A stretch of 64,000 nt of DNA, from positions 1-64,000 of the forward strand of contig NZ_JAGJEA010000019.1 of the NCBI RefSeq assembly GCF_018100805.1, written 5' to 3'. Below the pieces are notes generated by a model that saw nothing but the letters and a program-made list of their open reading frames with translations, was not told where the DNA came from and made no database searches. The stretch comes from Aquimarina sp. MMG016 (GTDB lineage: Bacteria > Bacteroidota > Bacteroidia > Flavobacteriales > Flavobacteriaceae). A program made the position numbers and the translations under genes. Shown here in pieces: positions 25,603-32,667 of this stretch; position 1 is the stretch's first letter, and the number at the start of each line of letters is the position of its first letter.

Positions 25603-26535
25603 TTATTTAACTCCTACAAGCTCTACATCAAAAATTAGCGCTGCATTTGGAGGGATTACTCCTCCTGCTCCTTGTGCACCATATCCTAAATATGGAGGGA
25701 TCACAAAGCGAGCTTTATCTCCTACTTTTAATAGCGCAATACCCTCATCCCATCCAGGAATTACTTGTCCCATTCCTAACGGAAAATCTATTGGTTGATT
25801 ACGCTTATAAGATGAATCGAAAATAGTACCGTCAGTTAAACTTCCTTTATAATGTACTGAAACTGTTTTACCTTTTTCAGCTTGTACTCCATCTCCATTT
25901 TGAATTATTTTATAACGTAATCCGCTATCTGTTTTATCAAATCCTGCCGCCAATTCTTCTAACAACTGCTCTGCTTCTTTCTTTGCCGCTGCCTCACGTT
26001 CTGCTTTTGCTCCATTAAACTGTCTAAAAGACTCTACTCCATTAAAACTTTCTGCATCTGAACCTACTCTAAGAATTTCTAAAGATTCTATTTCATCTCC
26101 TTGAGCAATTGTATTAACTACATCTTGTCCTTCTACAACCTTTCCAAAAACGGTATGCTTACCATCCAACCATGATGTTTCTACATGAGTTATAAAAAAT
26201 TGGCTACCATTAGTCCCAGGACCTGCGTTAGCCATAGAGAGTACTCCTGGGCCATCATGTTTTAGATCAGGATGGATTTCATCATCAAACTGATAACCAG
26301 GACCTCCTGATCCAGTTCCTTGAGGATCACCTCCCTGAATCATAAAATCGGCAATTACTCTATGAAATTTTAATCCATTATAATAAGGTTTTCCTTGAGG
26401 TATAGCTTGATTTTCAAGGTTTCCTTCTGCTAAACCTACAAAGTTTCCGACTGTTCCAGGTGTCTTTTTATATTCTAGATTTACCAGTATACTTCCTTTT
26501 GTTGTATTAAATTTTGCGTATAATCCGTCTTGCAT
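25603..26535 (-). CDS. Dual-family immunophilin: cyclophilin-FKBP peptidyl-prolyl isomerase
   Basis: 310 residues from the ATG at 26535 (MQDGLYAKF); an earlier start at 26571 adds 12 residues and overlaps the promoter. Cyclophilin domain at about 5-155: FHRVIADFMIQGGDPQGTG, GPGTNGSQFFIT, LDGKHTVFGKVV. A charged helical linker follows (REAAAKKEAEQLLEELA), then an FKBP domain at about 200-308: VSVHYKGSLTDGTIFDSSY, PLGMGQVIPGWDEGI, IPPYLGYGAQG. Both catalytic domains look intact. No signal peptide, so cytoplasmic. Such fusions are known in flavobacteria (CFBP type). Confidence 0.93.
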   Translation of the reverse strand: MQDGLYAKFNTTKGSILVNLEYKKTPGTVGNFVGLAEGNLENQAIPQGKPYYNGLKFHRVIADFMIQGGDPQGTGSGGPGYQFDDEIHPDLKHDGPGVLSMANAGPGTNGSQFFITHVETSWLDGKHTVFGKVVEGQDVVNTIAQGDEIESLEILRVGSDAESFNGVESFRQFNGAKAEREAAAKKEAEQLLEELAAGFDKTDSGLRYKIIQNGDGVQAEKGKTVSVHYKGSLTDGTIFDSSYKRNQPIDFPLGMGQVIPGWDEGIALLKVGDKARFVIPPYLGYGAQGAGGVIPPNAALIFDVELVGVK

Positions 26536-26568
26536 GGCGGTGTTTTTTATTTGATTTGAAATGAGTTG

Positions 26569-26576
26569 CAAATATA
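26569..26576 (-). promoter_or_regulatory. -7 element of the cyclophilin-FKBP gene
   Basis: TATATTTG on the minus strand matches TAnnTTTG, 33 bases upstream of the chosen start at 26535, and supports that start. Confidence 0.45.
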
Positions 26577-26671
26577 GGTAATTGGAGATGGTTTATAGAA
26601 TAATAAAACAGGATTGTTTATGCATAATGTGAGGCAACGTTCAAAACGATTTTCTTCTACAAAGCTCTACA

Positions 26672-27472
26672 CTATTTATCAATCTTTTCCAGAAGTTTTT
26701 GAGCCTCTTTGAACTTATAATTATTTTCGTCGGATAGAATTCCTTTTAGAATATTTACTAGTTTTCTTTTTTTATTTTCTTTTAAATACACCATTGCTTT
26801 ATACCAATTTGCCTTTTTACTTTGTAAAGTATTTGACGTTTTTAATAATTCAAACTGGTTTAAAGCATTATCAAAATCCTTAAGTTCTAAATAGGCTACT
26901 CCTAAATAAATATAACTTAATGGTTCAATAGAATTATTATTGCTCTGATAAGAAGTAAATATGGAAATAGCTTGCTGATATTTTTTCTCTTCAAATAACA
27001 GTTGTGCATCTTCTAACAGCTTATTATTATCTACCCCTCTGGTTACCAATGAAGGAATCTCTTCAATTCGAATATATTCTACGTATAACTTATCATAACT
27101 ATTATCCTTAAAAACAAATAAAGAAATAGTTATTAATAAAGCTATTGATGCTGCAATTCCAATAAACCAAAAAGACTTATTGTATGGCTTATATTTATTT
27201 TCTGAAACTACCTCTCTAATTGTTGTTTTTAAATCAGAAGCTTCTTCACTCTCAAAAAAAGATTTTAGTTGTTTAGCTTCTTCCGTTTTTAATGCATTTT
27301 TATCACCTTCCAACCATTCCTGATCTTCGTAAATTGATAGCATATCTTTTTGTAATATCAACTCTTCAGCAAGTGCTGGATCTGTGTCTAACCTTTCCTC
27401 AAATGCTTTCTTTTCTGATGTTGACATATTACCACTCAAATAATCATCAATCTCTATCGGGTAATCTTTCAT
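26672..27472 (-). CDS. Anti-sigma factor with membrane helix and periplasmic TPR tail
   Basis: 266 residues. The N-terminal region (about 1-95, IDDYLSGNMSTSEKKAFEERL, ELILQKDML) is the zinc-less anti-sigma type common in Bacteroidota. One membrane helix follows at about 103-122 (FWFIGIAASIALLITISLFVF region) with positive residues before it, so N-in and C-out. The C-terminal 140 residues contain TPR-like repeats (DAQLLFEEKKYQQAISIF, YLGVAYLELKDFDNALNQF, KANWYKAMVYLKENK). It overlaps the ECF sigma gene by ATGA (4 bases), so the pair is translationally coupled. It probably holds the sigma factor at the membrane. Confidence 0.85.
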   Translation of the reverse strand: MKDYPIEIDDYLSGNMSTSEKKAFEERLDTDPALAEELILQKDMLSIYEDQEWLEGDKNALKTEEAKQLKSFFESEEASDLKTTIREVVSENKYKPYNKSFWFIGIAASIALLITISLFVFKDNSYDKLYVEYIRIEEIPSLVTRGVDNNKLLEDAQLLFEEKKYQQAISIFTSYQSNNNSIEPLSYIYLGVAYLELKDFDNALNQFELLKTSNTLQSKKANWYKAMVYLKENKKRKLVNILKGILSDENNYKFKEAQKLLEKIDK

Positions 27473-28035
27473 AATTCCTTGATTTGATTATATCTAGAAT
27501 CGTTTTTAATCAATTTAGTTAATTGTGATTTACAATTGAAAACACGCTGTCTCACTACGTTATCGGTATTATATCCTAATTTCTCCACAATATCTTTATA
27601 GGGCACTTTCTGAAAAAACAATTGAAGTAATTGTTTACAATTATCAGACAGCTCTGTTAATTTCTCCTGAAATAACTCCCATTTTTCTTGTTCTAAAATA
27701 GCCATTGTCATGTCTTCCGATTCTTTAGAGTGTTCAAGAACCTTATCATTTGTTACTATGCGTTTTTGTTTATTTAGCTCTCTTCTCCATAAATTTCGAC
27801 TTGCAGAAAAAACATACCCCTCCAAAGAACTATCAATTTTAAAGGCCTTCACCTTATATCTGGCAATAATTTGCAGCAATACTTTTTGAAAAATATCTTC
27901 AGCATCCTCTTTCTCTCCATTATTTTTAGAGACGTACCCTAGTACTTTCGGAAAAACACTACTATATATTTCCTGTATAGTTTTTCTATCGCCATTGGCA
28001 AGTTTTTGTAAGAGGTCTTTATGCACTTCTGGCAT
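27469..28035 (-). CDS. ECF RNA polymerase sigma factor
   Basis: 188 residues. Sigma region 2 at about 20-95 (YVSKNNGEKEDAEDIFQKVLLQI, LEGYVFSASRNLWRR) and region 4 at about 125-180 (LTELSDNCKQLLQLFFQKV, PYKDIVEKLGYNTDNVVRQRV, a helix-turn-helix). It would direct RNA polymerase to a special promoter class. Its coding start lies 103 bases from the divergent lipoprotein gene. The spacer holds GTAAC on both strands, and GTAACATTT recurs before two more transcription units downstream, so I propose that these are its targets (inference). Confidence 0.92.
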   Translation of the reverse strand: MPEVHKDLLQKLANGDRKTIQEIYSSVFPKVLGYVSKNNGEKEDAEDIFQKVLLQIIARYKVKAFKIDSSLEGYVFSASRNLWRRELNKQKRIVTNDKVLEHSKESEDMTMAILEQEKWELFQEKLTELSDNCKQLLQLFFQKVPYKDIVEKLGYNTDNVVRQRVFNCKSQLTKLIKNDSRYNQIKEL

Positions 28036-28075
28036 TATAAATAGGTTAAGGAATTATTTTTTTTACTTTTGCCTG

Positions 28076-28105
28076 GTAACATTTTTATAGTTCGGGGAAT
28101 ATACT
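28076..28105 (+). promoter_or_regulatory. Candidate ECF promoter of the lipoprotein-CHAT operon
   Basis: GTAACATTTTTATAG begins at 28076, 59 bases between GTAAC and the ATG at 28139. A possible -10 is ATACT at 28101-28105. The string GTAACATTT recurs at 31576 and 32259. Confidence 0.55.
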
Positions 28106-28116
28106 AATATAGTTAC
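28090..28116 (-). promoter_or_regulatory. Candidate autoregulated ECF promoter of the sigma gene
   Basis: On the minus strand GTAAC (28116-28112) is followed by TATATTAGTATATTCC. It is inverted relative to the plus-strand GTAAC at 28076, giving an overlapping divergent arrangement. Beyond GTAAC it does not match the other sites, so this is weaker. Confidence 0.3.
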
Positions 28117-28138
28117 AAAACAAAAAAAGATTTAAACA

Positions 28139-28720
28139 ATGAAAAAACTCACATTATTATTTTCAATAACAATCGCAGTAATAGGAATACAAGGTTGTAC
28201 CAATGAAGAAAACATCTCTGAACAAGAGTTACAAATAGTAGAACAAGGAGATATTATTCCTAAAAACGCTATTAATGTAGATGACTTATTTAAAATAGAC
28301 AATAATGTAAAAACTAAGTCAAACAGAAATGTCCCTATCTGCTTCAAAAAGATTTATGTAGTGATTTATGGAGATTCTCAAGATAATCTAACGCTTCTGG
28401 AAATTGCAAGAAATTATACATTTAGCACTATTTTTGCTTTAACAGAGCCTGCTTGTACTAATGTATTTGAATGGTATGTTCCCTGTGATGAAGTCCCTAC
28501 AAGAGAATGTGTCCGCCCTGTACAAGGGTGTATTCCTGAATACATCACCGGTGGTACAGCGGTTCTAACACCAAGTAAAAAGGAATTAGATGATGGCGAA
28601 GATGGTGACCCTAATTGTGGGAGATGTGAACCTACTCCTTTTGATTTTATTAGTATAATAAATCCCACTTGTCAACAAGTATCTGAATCATTCCCTTTTA
28701 GCATTAATATTCTAAATTAG
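28139..28720 (+). CDS. Cys-rich lipoprotein preceding the TPR-CHAT gene
   Basis: 193 residues. Lipoprotein signal with lipobox GIQGCTNEE (Cys20). The mature part has an acidic N-terminal linker and, from about residue 60, nine further cysteines spaced as single or short-range pairs (VPICFKK, PACTN, VPCDEV, RECVRPVQGC, NCGRCEP, PTCQQV). I do not recognise a family. It starts 59 bases after the GTAAC box and ends 7-10 bases before the CHAT reading frame begins, so the two are almost certainly one operon. It could be the partner, substrate or sensor of the protease; this is inference from position only. Confidence 0.8.
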   Translation: MKKLTLLFSITIAVIGIQGCTNEENISEQELQIVEQGDIIPKNAINVDDLFKIDNNVKTKSNRNVPICFKKIYVVIYGDSQDNLTLLEIARNYTFSTIFALTEPACTNVFEWYVPCDEVPTRECVRPVQGCIPEYITGGTAVLTPSKKELDDGEDGDPNCGRCEPTPFDFISIINPTCQQVSESFPFSINILN

Positions 28721-28730
28721 TTCATAAATT

Positions 28731-31451
28731 ATAAGACAATTTAAACTAACTCATATTTTTATTCTATTCCTGGTTCTATCCATAAAAGGCCAGGAAATAT
28801 CTGTTGGGTTAGATTCTTTACACCAACTTCAGGGAAGCAATTATCAGAAGTTAAATAAGTATTACCTTATTTTAGAACAACATCGTATAAATAAAGATTT
28901 CGAATCCTTAGGATCAGATGCCCATCAATTAGCAAAGTGGATTCATAAAGAAAAACATTGGGAAGAAGCTATTAAAATTGTCAAAATTGCTTATAAAGCC
29001 AGAGAAAAAGTAGAACCACTTGACAAAGAGCTTCTTAAGCGAAGTTATTACAACTTTGCTATTTACAATTATAGACTCAAAAACTATGAAACTGCTATAG
29101 TTTTTTTCAAAAAAATGATTGCGCTACAGGGTTCTAACTTTTTAATGGGAAAAGCTTGTGGAATTACTGGTAATTGTTATGAAAAAATAGGTGATCTATA
29201 TAAATCTGTAGAATATCAGGAGAAAGCTTTTCAATACTTTGATTCTGTAAAACAAAAAAAGCAGATTCTTTATAATCATATAAACATTTCTGCCTCCTAT
29301 AAATACATACGTAATAAAGAAAGTGCCCTAAAAGGAATTACTCATTTAAAAAAAGCAGATTCCATTTTAAATATAATGGAAAAACCAGATCCATATACAA
29401 GATATGACGTATATAACAACTTAGGCAATTTCTATTATGAAGGAGTAGGAGTTAAAGACTTAAGCAAAGCATTAACTTCATTTAATAAAGCTTTAAATAT
29501 ATCGCTGAAATACAACATTAAAGAAAACCTCTCTACTATCTATTGCAATTTAGCTATTGTAAACATTAAACTTAACACAAAGCTTTCTAAAAAATATTTT
29601 GATCAATCCTTAAAATATTCAAGTAATAGTCCTGACTTAACTCCTAACATTTATTTAGGCTTAGGTTTGGGAGCCATACATGAAAAAAGAAATCTTGAAG
29701 CTCATGAATATTTTCAAAAAGCATTTTCAGCATATTATAATAAAGATATCGATGATATTTATTGGCTACCTTCTCCCACGGATTTATTAAAAATAGAGGA
29801 TAAAACCACTTTATTAGAGATTTTTAAACGAAAACTAAAAGCCTGGATCGAACTAGGGAAAACCAAAAACAACCCCTCTTATTATGAAGAAGCTATAAAA
29901 GTAATCTTGATAAGTGATCAATTGATAGATCTAATTATAAAGGACAACCTGTCGTTTCGGTCAAAACTATTCTGGAGAGATTTAGCATCAGAAATTTACA
30001 TTATGGGATTAGAAGCGTGTTTATATCTTAAGAAATATGACAAAGCTTTTTATTTCATTGAAAAAAACAAAGCTTTACTATTATTACAGGAAGTCATCAA
30101 AAATAACAATACGCTCCCTTCTTCTATTAAAAAGAAAGTACAAGTGTTTAAAGATGAAATATCGGTATTGAGAAATCAATTATATACATCCCAAACTACC
30201 AAAAAAGATTCTGTACAAGAAAAATTGTTAGATACCAAAACTAAATATAAGAAATTCGAAGATTCTCTAGCACATTCATATCCTTTCTATCACACATCAA
30301 TTATTCCTAACATAATTGAGTTACCTGAATTAAAATTATCTAAAGATCAAGCTGTTATACAATATATCATGGCAGAAAAAGTAGCCAATGTAACTCCGGA
30401 TGGATACCTTATGTTTCTGACTTCGAATACCAAAGAACTATTTAAAATTGAAAACACAAAATCGTTACAAAAAAGCGTATTTAACTTAAGAGAAAAACTA
30501 AACAGTCCTTTTAAAACTGATAAAGATGTAACAGAATATGACCAGCTAGCAAATCAAATTTATAAAACACTAATTCCTAAGGAGATTCAAAATGACATCA
30601 AAAATAAGCAAATAACCATCGTACCAGATCATATCATTAACCTAATACCTTTTGAAGCGTTAGTTACAGATCCTGTAAAAAGAAGGTATTTAATCGAAGA
30701 ATCTGAGATCAATTATACTTATTCTCTATCCTTTTCAAAAGAAAATTCATCTATCGTTCGAAATCCAGAAAAGGATTTCCTTGGAGTGGCTCCTATTCAT
30801 TTTTCTAATGGATTAACGACACTTTCAAAAAGTAAAAAAGAGCTTACCTATCCTAATGATTATTATAACGGAACAATCTTTACTAACAAAAATGCTACTA
30901 AAGAAAACTTCGTTTCAGAAGCAGGTAACTATAGAATACTTCATTTAGCTACTCATGCAGATGCGTCAGATTCTATTGCACCGTGGATTGCTTTTAGAAA
31001 TTCCAAATTAACATTGGCAGAGCTTAGCACAATAAAAAACAATGCAGAATTGGTAGTTTTAAGTGCTTGTAACACATCTATTGGAGAGGTACGGCGTGGC
31101 GAAGGAGTGATGAGTTTAGCTAGAGGATTTTTTAAATCCGGAGCTAATACTGTAATTCCATCACTATGGAGTACTAATGATAAAGCTACCGCTACTATTA
31201 CTTCAGATTTCTATAAAAACCTTAGCAAGGGCCTAACTAGGTCAGAAGCTTTACGAAGTGCTAAATTGAATTACTTAAAAAAAAATACTGATGCAGAGGC
31301 TTCACCACATTACTGGGCATCACTTATTTTGATTGGAGATACTGAAATGCTTATACCTAACCCCAACTATAATACACTTATTTACATCATATTTATTGGG
31401 CTAATATTATTGTTTTTAACCATATATGGCTATCGAAAAATAAATAAGTAA
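28731..31451 (+). CDS. Secreted, membrane-anchored TPR-CHAT protease (non-canonical start)
   Basis: The frame is open from 28728 and, counted from the ATA at 28731, encodes 906 residues. Signal peptide RQFKLTHIFILFLVLSIKGQ is at the very start. TPR-like repeats follow from about 25 to 480 (YYNFAIYNYRLKNYETAIVFF, CGITGNCYEKIGDLYKSV, YNNLGNFYYEGVG). The CHAT domain spans about 600-870 with the caspase-like dyad His742 (LHLATHADAS) and Cys780 (LSACNTSIGE), plus GFFKSGANTVIPSLWS. A final membrane helix (LIYIIFIGLILLFLTIYGY) and a KINK tail anchor it with the protease domain on the periplasmic side. The first in-frame ATG is at 29115 and would delete the signal peptide and 128 residues. No ATG, GTG or TTG precedes the signal peptide; only ATT (28728) and ATA (28731) fit, so a rare start, coupling to the lipoprotein gene, or a point change of ATG is implied. 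Confidence 0.85.
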   Translation: MRQFKLTHIFILFLVLSIKGQEISVGLDSLHQLQGSNYQKLNKYYLILEQHRINKDFESLGSDAHQLAKWIHKEKHWEEAIKIVKIAYKAREKVEPLDKELLKRSYYNFAIYNYRLKNYETAIVFFKKMIALQGSNFLMGKACGITGNCYEKIGDLYKSVEYQEKAFQYFDSVKQKKQILYNHINISASYKYIRNKESALKGITHLKKADSILNIMEKPDPYTRYDVYNNLGNFYYEGVGVKDLSKALTSFNKALNISLKYNIKENLSTIYCNLAIVNIKLNTKLSKKYFDQSLKYSSNSPDLTPNIYLGLGLGAIHEKRNLEAHEYFQKAFSAYYNKDIDDIYWLPSPTDLLKIEDKTTLLEIFKRKLKAWIELGKTKNNPSYYEEAIKVILISDQLIDLIIKDNLSFRSKLFWRDLASEIYIMGLEACLYLKKYDKAFYFIEKNKALLLLQEVIKNNNTLPSSIKKKVQVFKDEISVLRNQLYTSQTTKKDSVQEKLLDTKTKYKKFEDSLAHSYPFYHTSIIPNIIELPELKLSKDQAVIQYIMAEKVANVTPDGYLMFLTSNTKELFKIENTKSLQKSVFNLREKLNSPFKTDKDVTEYDQLANQIYKTLIPKEIQNDIKNKQITIVPDHIINLIPFEALVTDPVKRRYLIEESEINYTYSLSFSKENSSIVRNPEKDFLGVAPIHFSNGLTTLSKSKKELTYPNDYYNGTIFTNKNATKENFVSEAGNYRILHLATHADASDSIAPWIAFRNSKLTLAELSTIKNNAELVVLSACNTSIGEVRRGEGVMSLARGFFKSGANTVIPSLWSTNDKATATITSDFYKNLSKGLTRSEALRSAKLNYLKKNTDAEASPHYWASLILIGDTEMLIPNPNYNTLIYIIFIGLILLFLTIYGYRKINK

Positions 31452-31575
31452 TTTCTATATAACTATATAGTAAAAAGATAGTTAATCACATTACACAATT
31501 CACTGATTTTAGAAGTCCACAAATTCTTTTAACCATATTATTCCAAATAAACACAAAAAATATTTTTTTTTAATA

Positions 31576-31607
31576 GTAACATTTTTTCTTTTAAGGAACA
31601 TGATACT
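31576..31607 (+). promoter_or_regulatory. Candidate ECF promoter of the first GG-leader peptide pair
   Basis: AGTAACATTTTTTC, with GTAAC at 31576-31580, lies 86 bases before the ATG at 31667. ATACT at 31603-31607 may be the -10. The preceding 125 bases (31452-31575) are AT-rich with no gene. Confidence 0.55.
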
Positions 31608-31666
31608 GTAAGACATACATAAAAGGTCTTAATCGAAATAAATATTAATTTTTAAAATCAGAAATT

Positions 31667-31888
31667 ATGTTAAAAAACATTTTAGATGTAAAAGGAGTAA
31701 ACACATTAAACAAAAACCAACAAAAATCTGTTACCGGAGGATTAAATGGAGGGTTAGTACTTGACACATCTACTCCCTGTGGTGATACAGGAGGGAGAAT
31801 CCGTCCAAGTTACACAAGTGCAGCATTATGCAGTACTTATCCTGGATCAGTATATTTAGGTAATGGAAAATGTATGATCTGTCATTAA
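31667..31888 (+). CDS. Double-glycine leader peptide 1 (four-Cys core)
   Basis: 73 residues. The first 25 (MLKNILDVKGVNTLNKNQQ to SVTGG) form a leader nearly identical to those of the two next peptides, ending in the Gly-Gly cut site used by C39 peptidase exporters. The 48-residue core is Gly/Ser/Thr-rich with four cysteines (TPCGD, ALCST, GKCMICH) and no long hydrophobic run, so it resembles small disulfide-bonded secreted peptides or bacteriocin-like natural-product precursors. No processing enzyme or C39 exporter lies in the window. Function unknown. Confidence 0.8.
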   Translation: MLKNILDVKGVNTLNKNQQKSVTGGLNGGLVLDTSTPCGDTGGRIRPSYTSAALCSTYPGSVYLGNGKCMICH

Positions 31889-31898
31889 TAAACTTAAT

Positions 31899-32081
31899 AT
31901 GTTAAAAAACATTTTAAGTGTAAACGGAGTTCTAAAACTGAACAAGAATGAACAAAAAACAGTTCACGGAGGAATATCCCCTGAATGCGCGGCATCTTCA
32001 CCAACAGGCTGTTTCAGTGGTCCTTTCTACTGTAACATCTACGGGTTGCCAATTTGCTACCCAATAGATGAAGAAGCTTAA
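31899..32081 (+). CDS. Double-glycine leader peptide 2 (four-Cys core)
   Basis: 60 residues, starting 10 bases after peptide 1, so in the same transcript. Leader MLKNILSVNGVLKLNKNEQ to TVHGG (25 residues), then a 35-residue core with four cysteines (PECAA, TGCFS, FYCNIY, PICYP) and an acidic end (DEEA). Compared with peptide 1 the leader is conserved and the core is not, the pattern expected of a precursor family. A terminator follows at 32122-32150. Confidence 0.8.
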   Translation: MLKNILSVNGVLKLNKNEQKTVHGGISPECAASSPTGCFSGPFYCNIYGLPICYPIDEEA

Positions 32082-32121
32082 TCTTTAGGCTAAGTAAGAT
32101 TGACGTATTAACAAACAGAAA

Positions 32122-32150
32122 GGGGCTGTCTAAAAATTTTAGACAGCCCC
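32122..32150 (+). terminator. Terminator of the peptide 1-2 unit
   Basis: GGGGCTGTCT (32122-32131) pairs perfectly with AGACAGCCCC (32141-32150); the A/T centre extends the stem. TTCATTTTTT follows. It separates peptide 3 as its own transcript. Confidence 0.85.
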
Positions 32151-32258
32151 TTCATTTTTTATGTAAAAAACAAATATTAGGTTATACAAAATCAACCATT
32201 AACAAAGTTTAAGGATAAATCTTCTCATTGCTTATAAAACTTTAACAAACTATTAAAA

Positions 32259-32290
32259 GTAACATTTATTCACAAAGTGATATAAACATA
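32259..32290 (+). promoter_or_regulatory. Candidate ECF promoter of GG-leader peptide 3
   Basis: AGTAACATTTATTC, with GTAAC at 32259-32263, lies 89 bases before the ATG at 32353. It shares AGTAACATTTnTTC with the 31576 site. No confident -10 is seen. Confidence 0.5.
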
Positions 32291-32352
32291 TAGACACAAA
32301 CTTTGAGTGTCTATAAATGTTCAAAGACAAACAAATCGTTAATCAACTTATT

Positions 32353-32589
32353 ATGTTAAAAAACATTTTAAATCTAGAAGGTGTTCAAAAATTAAGTAAA
32401 AAGAATCAGGAATCGGTACTAGGTGGAGGTTTTCCACTTCTTCAATGTCCTTATGTATGTAACGGCACTACAGCCAAGCAACCTTCTGGAGCAAGCCAGT
32501 ATTGTTTATTAAACTTTCCTGCCATAATTTACAATGCATCGCAATGTACAAATGGTGAGGGAGATGATAATCCAGATGTTTATGCATAA
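32353..32589 (+). CDS. Double-glycine leader peptide 3 (four-Cys core)
   Basis: 78 residues from the ATG at 32353. An in-frame ATG at 32317 would add 12 residues, but the conserved MLKNIL leader begins at 32353. Leader MLKNILNLEGVQKLSKKNQ to SVLGG is again exactly 25 residues. The 53-residue core has four cysteines (LQCPYVCNG, QYCLL, SQCTN) and an acidic tail (EGDDNPD). It has its own GTAACATTT box and terminator. Confidence 0.8.
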   Translation: MLKNILNLEGVQKLSKKNQESVLGGGFPLLQCPYVCNGTTAKQPSGASQYCLLNFPAIIYNASQCTNGEGDDNPDVYA

Positions 32590-32614
32590 TCAAGATGTTA
32601 TATACATCTAAAAC

Positions 32615-32642
32615 AAAGGCTTTGAGATATCTCAAAGCCTTT
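32615..32642. terminator. Bidirectional terminator between peptide 3 and recQ
   Basis: A 28-base perfect palindrome (AAAGGCTTTGAGAT with ATCTCAAAGCCTTT), A/T-flanked on both sides. It can stop the peptide 3 and recQ transcripts, which converge here. Confidence 0.8.
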
Positions 32643-32667
32643 TAATATTCTAGTATAAGACGCTTTT

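Noticed and set aside
29115..31451. CHAT gene start at the first ATG
   Set aside because: The same frame continues 128 codons upstream with a signal peptide and TPR helices, so 29115 is very probably internal.
26672..32642. Type III-E CRISPR (Craspase-like) locus
   Set aside because: No Cas7-11, crRNA array or Csx30/31-like gene is present; the CHAT protein is secreted rather than cytoplasmic. Only the idea of a CHAT-sigma link is shared.
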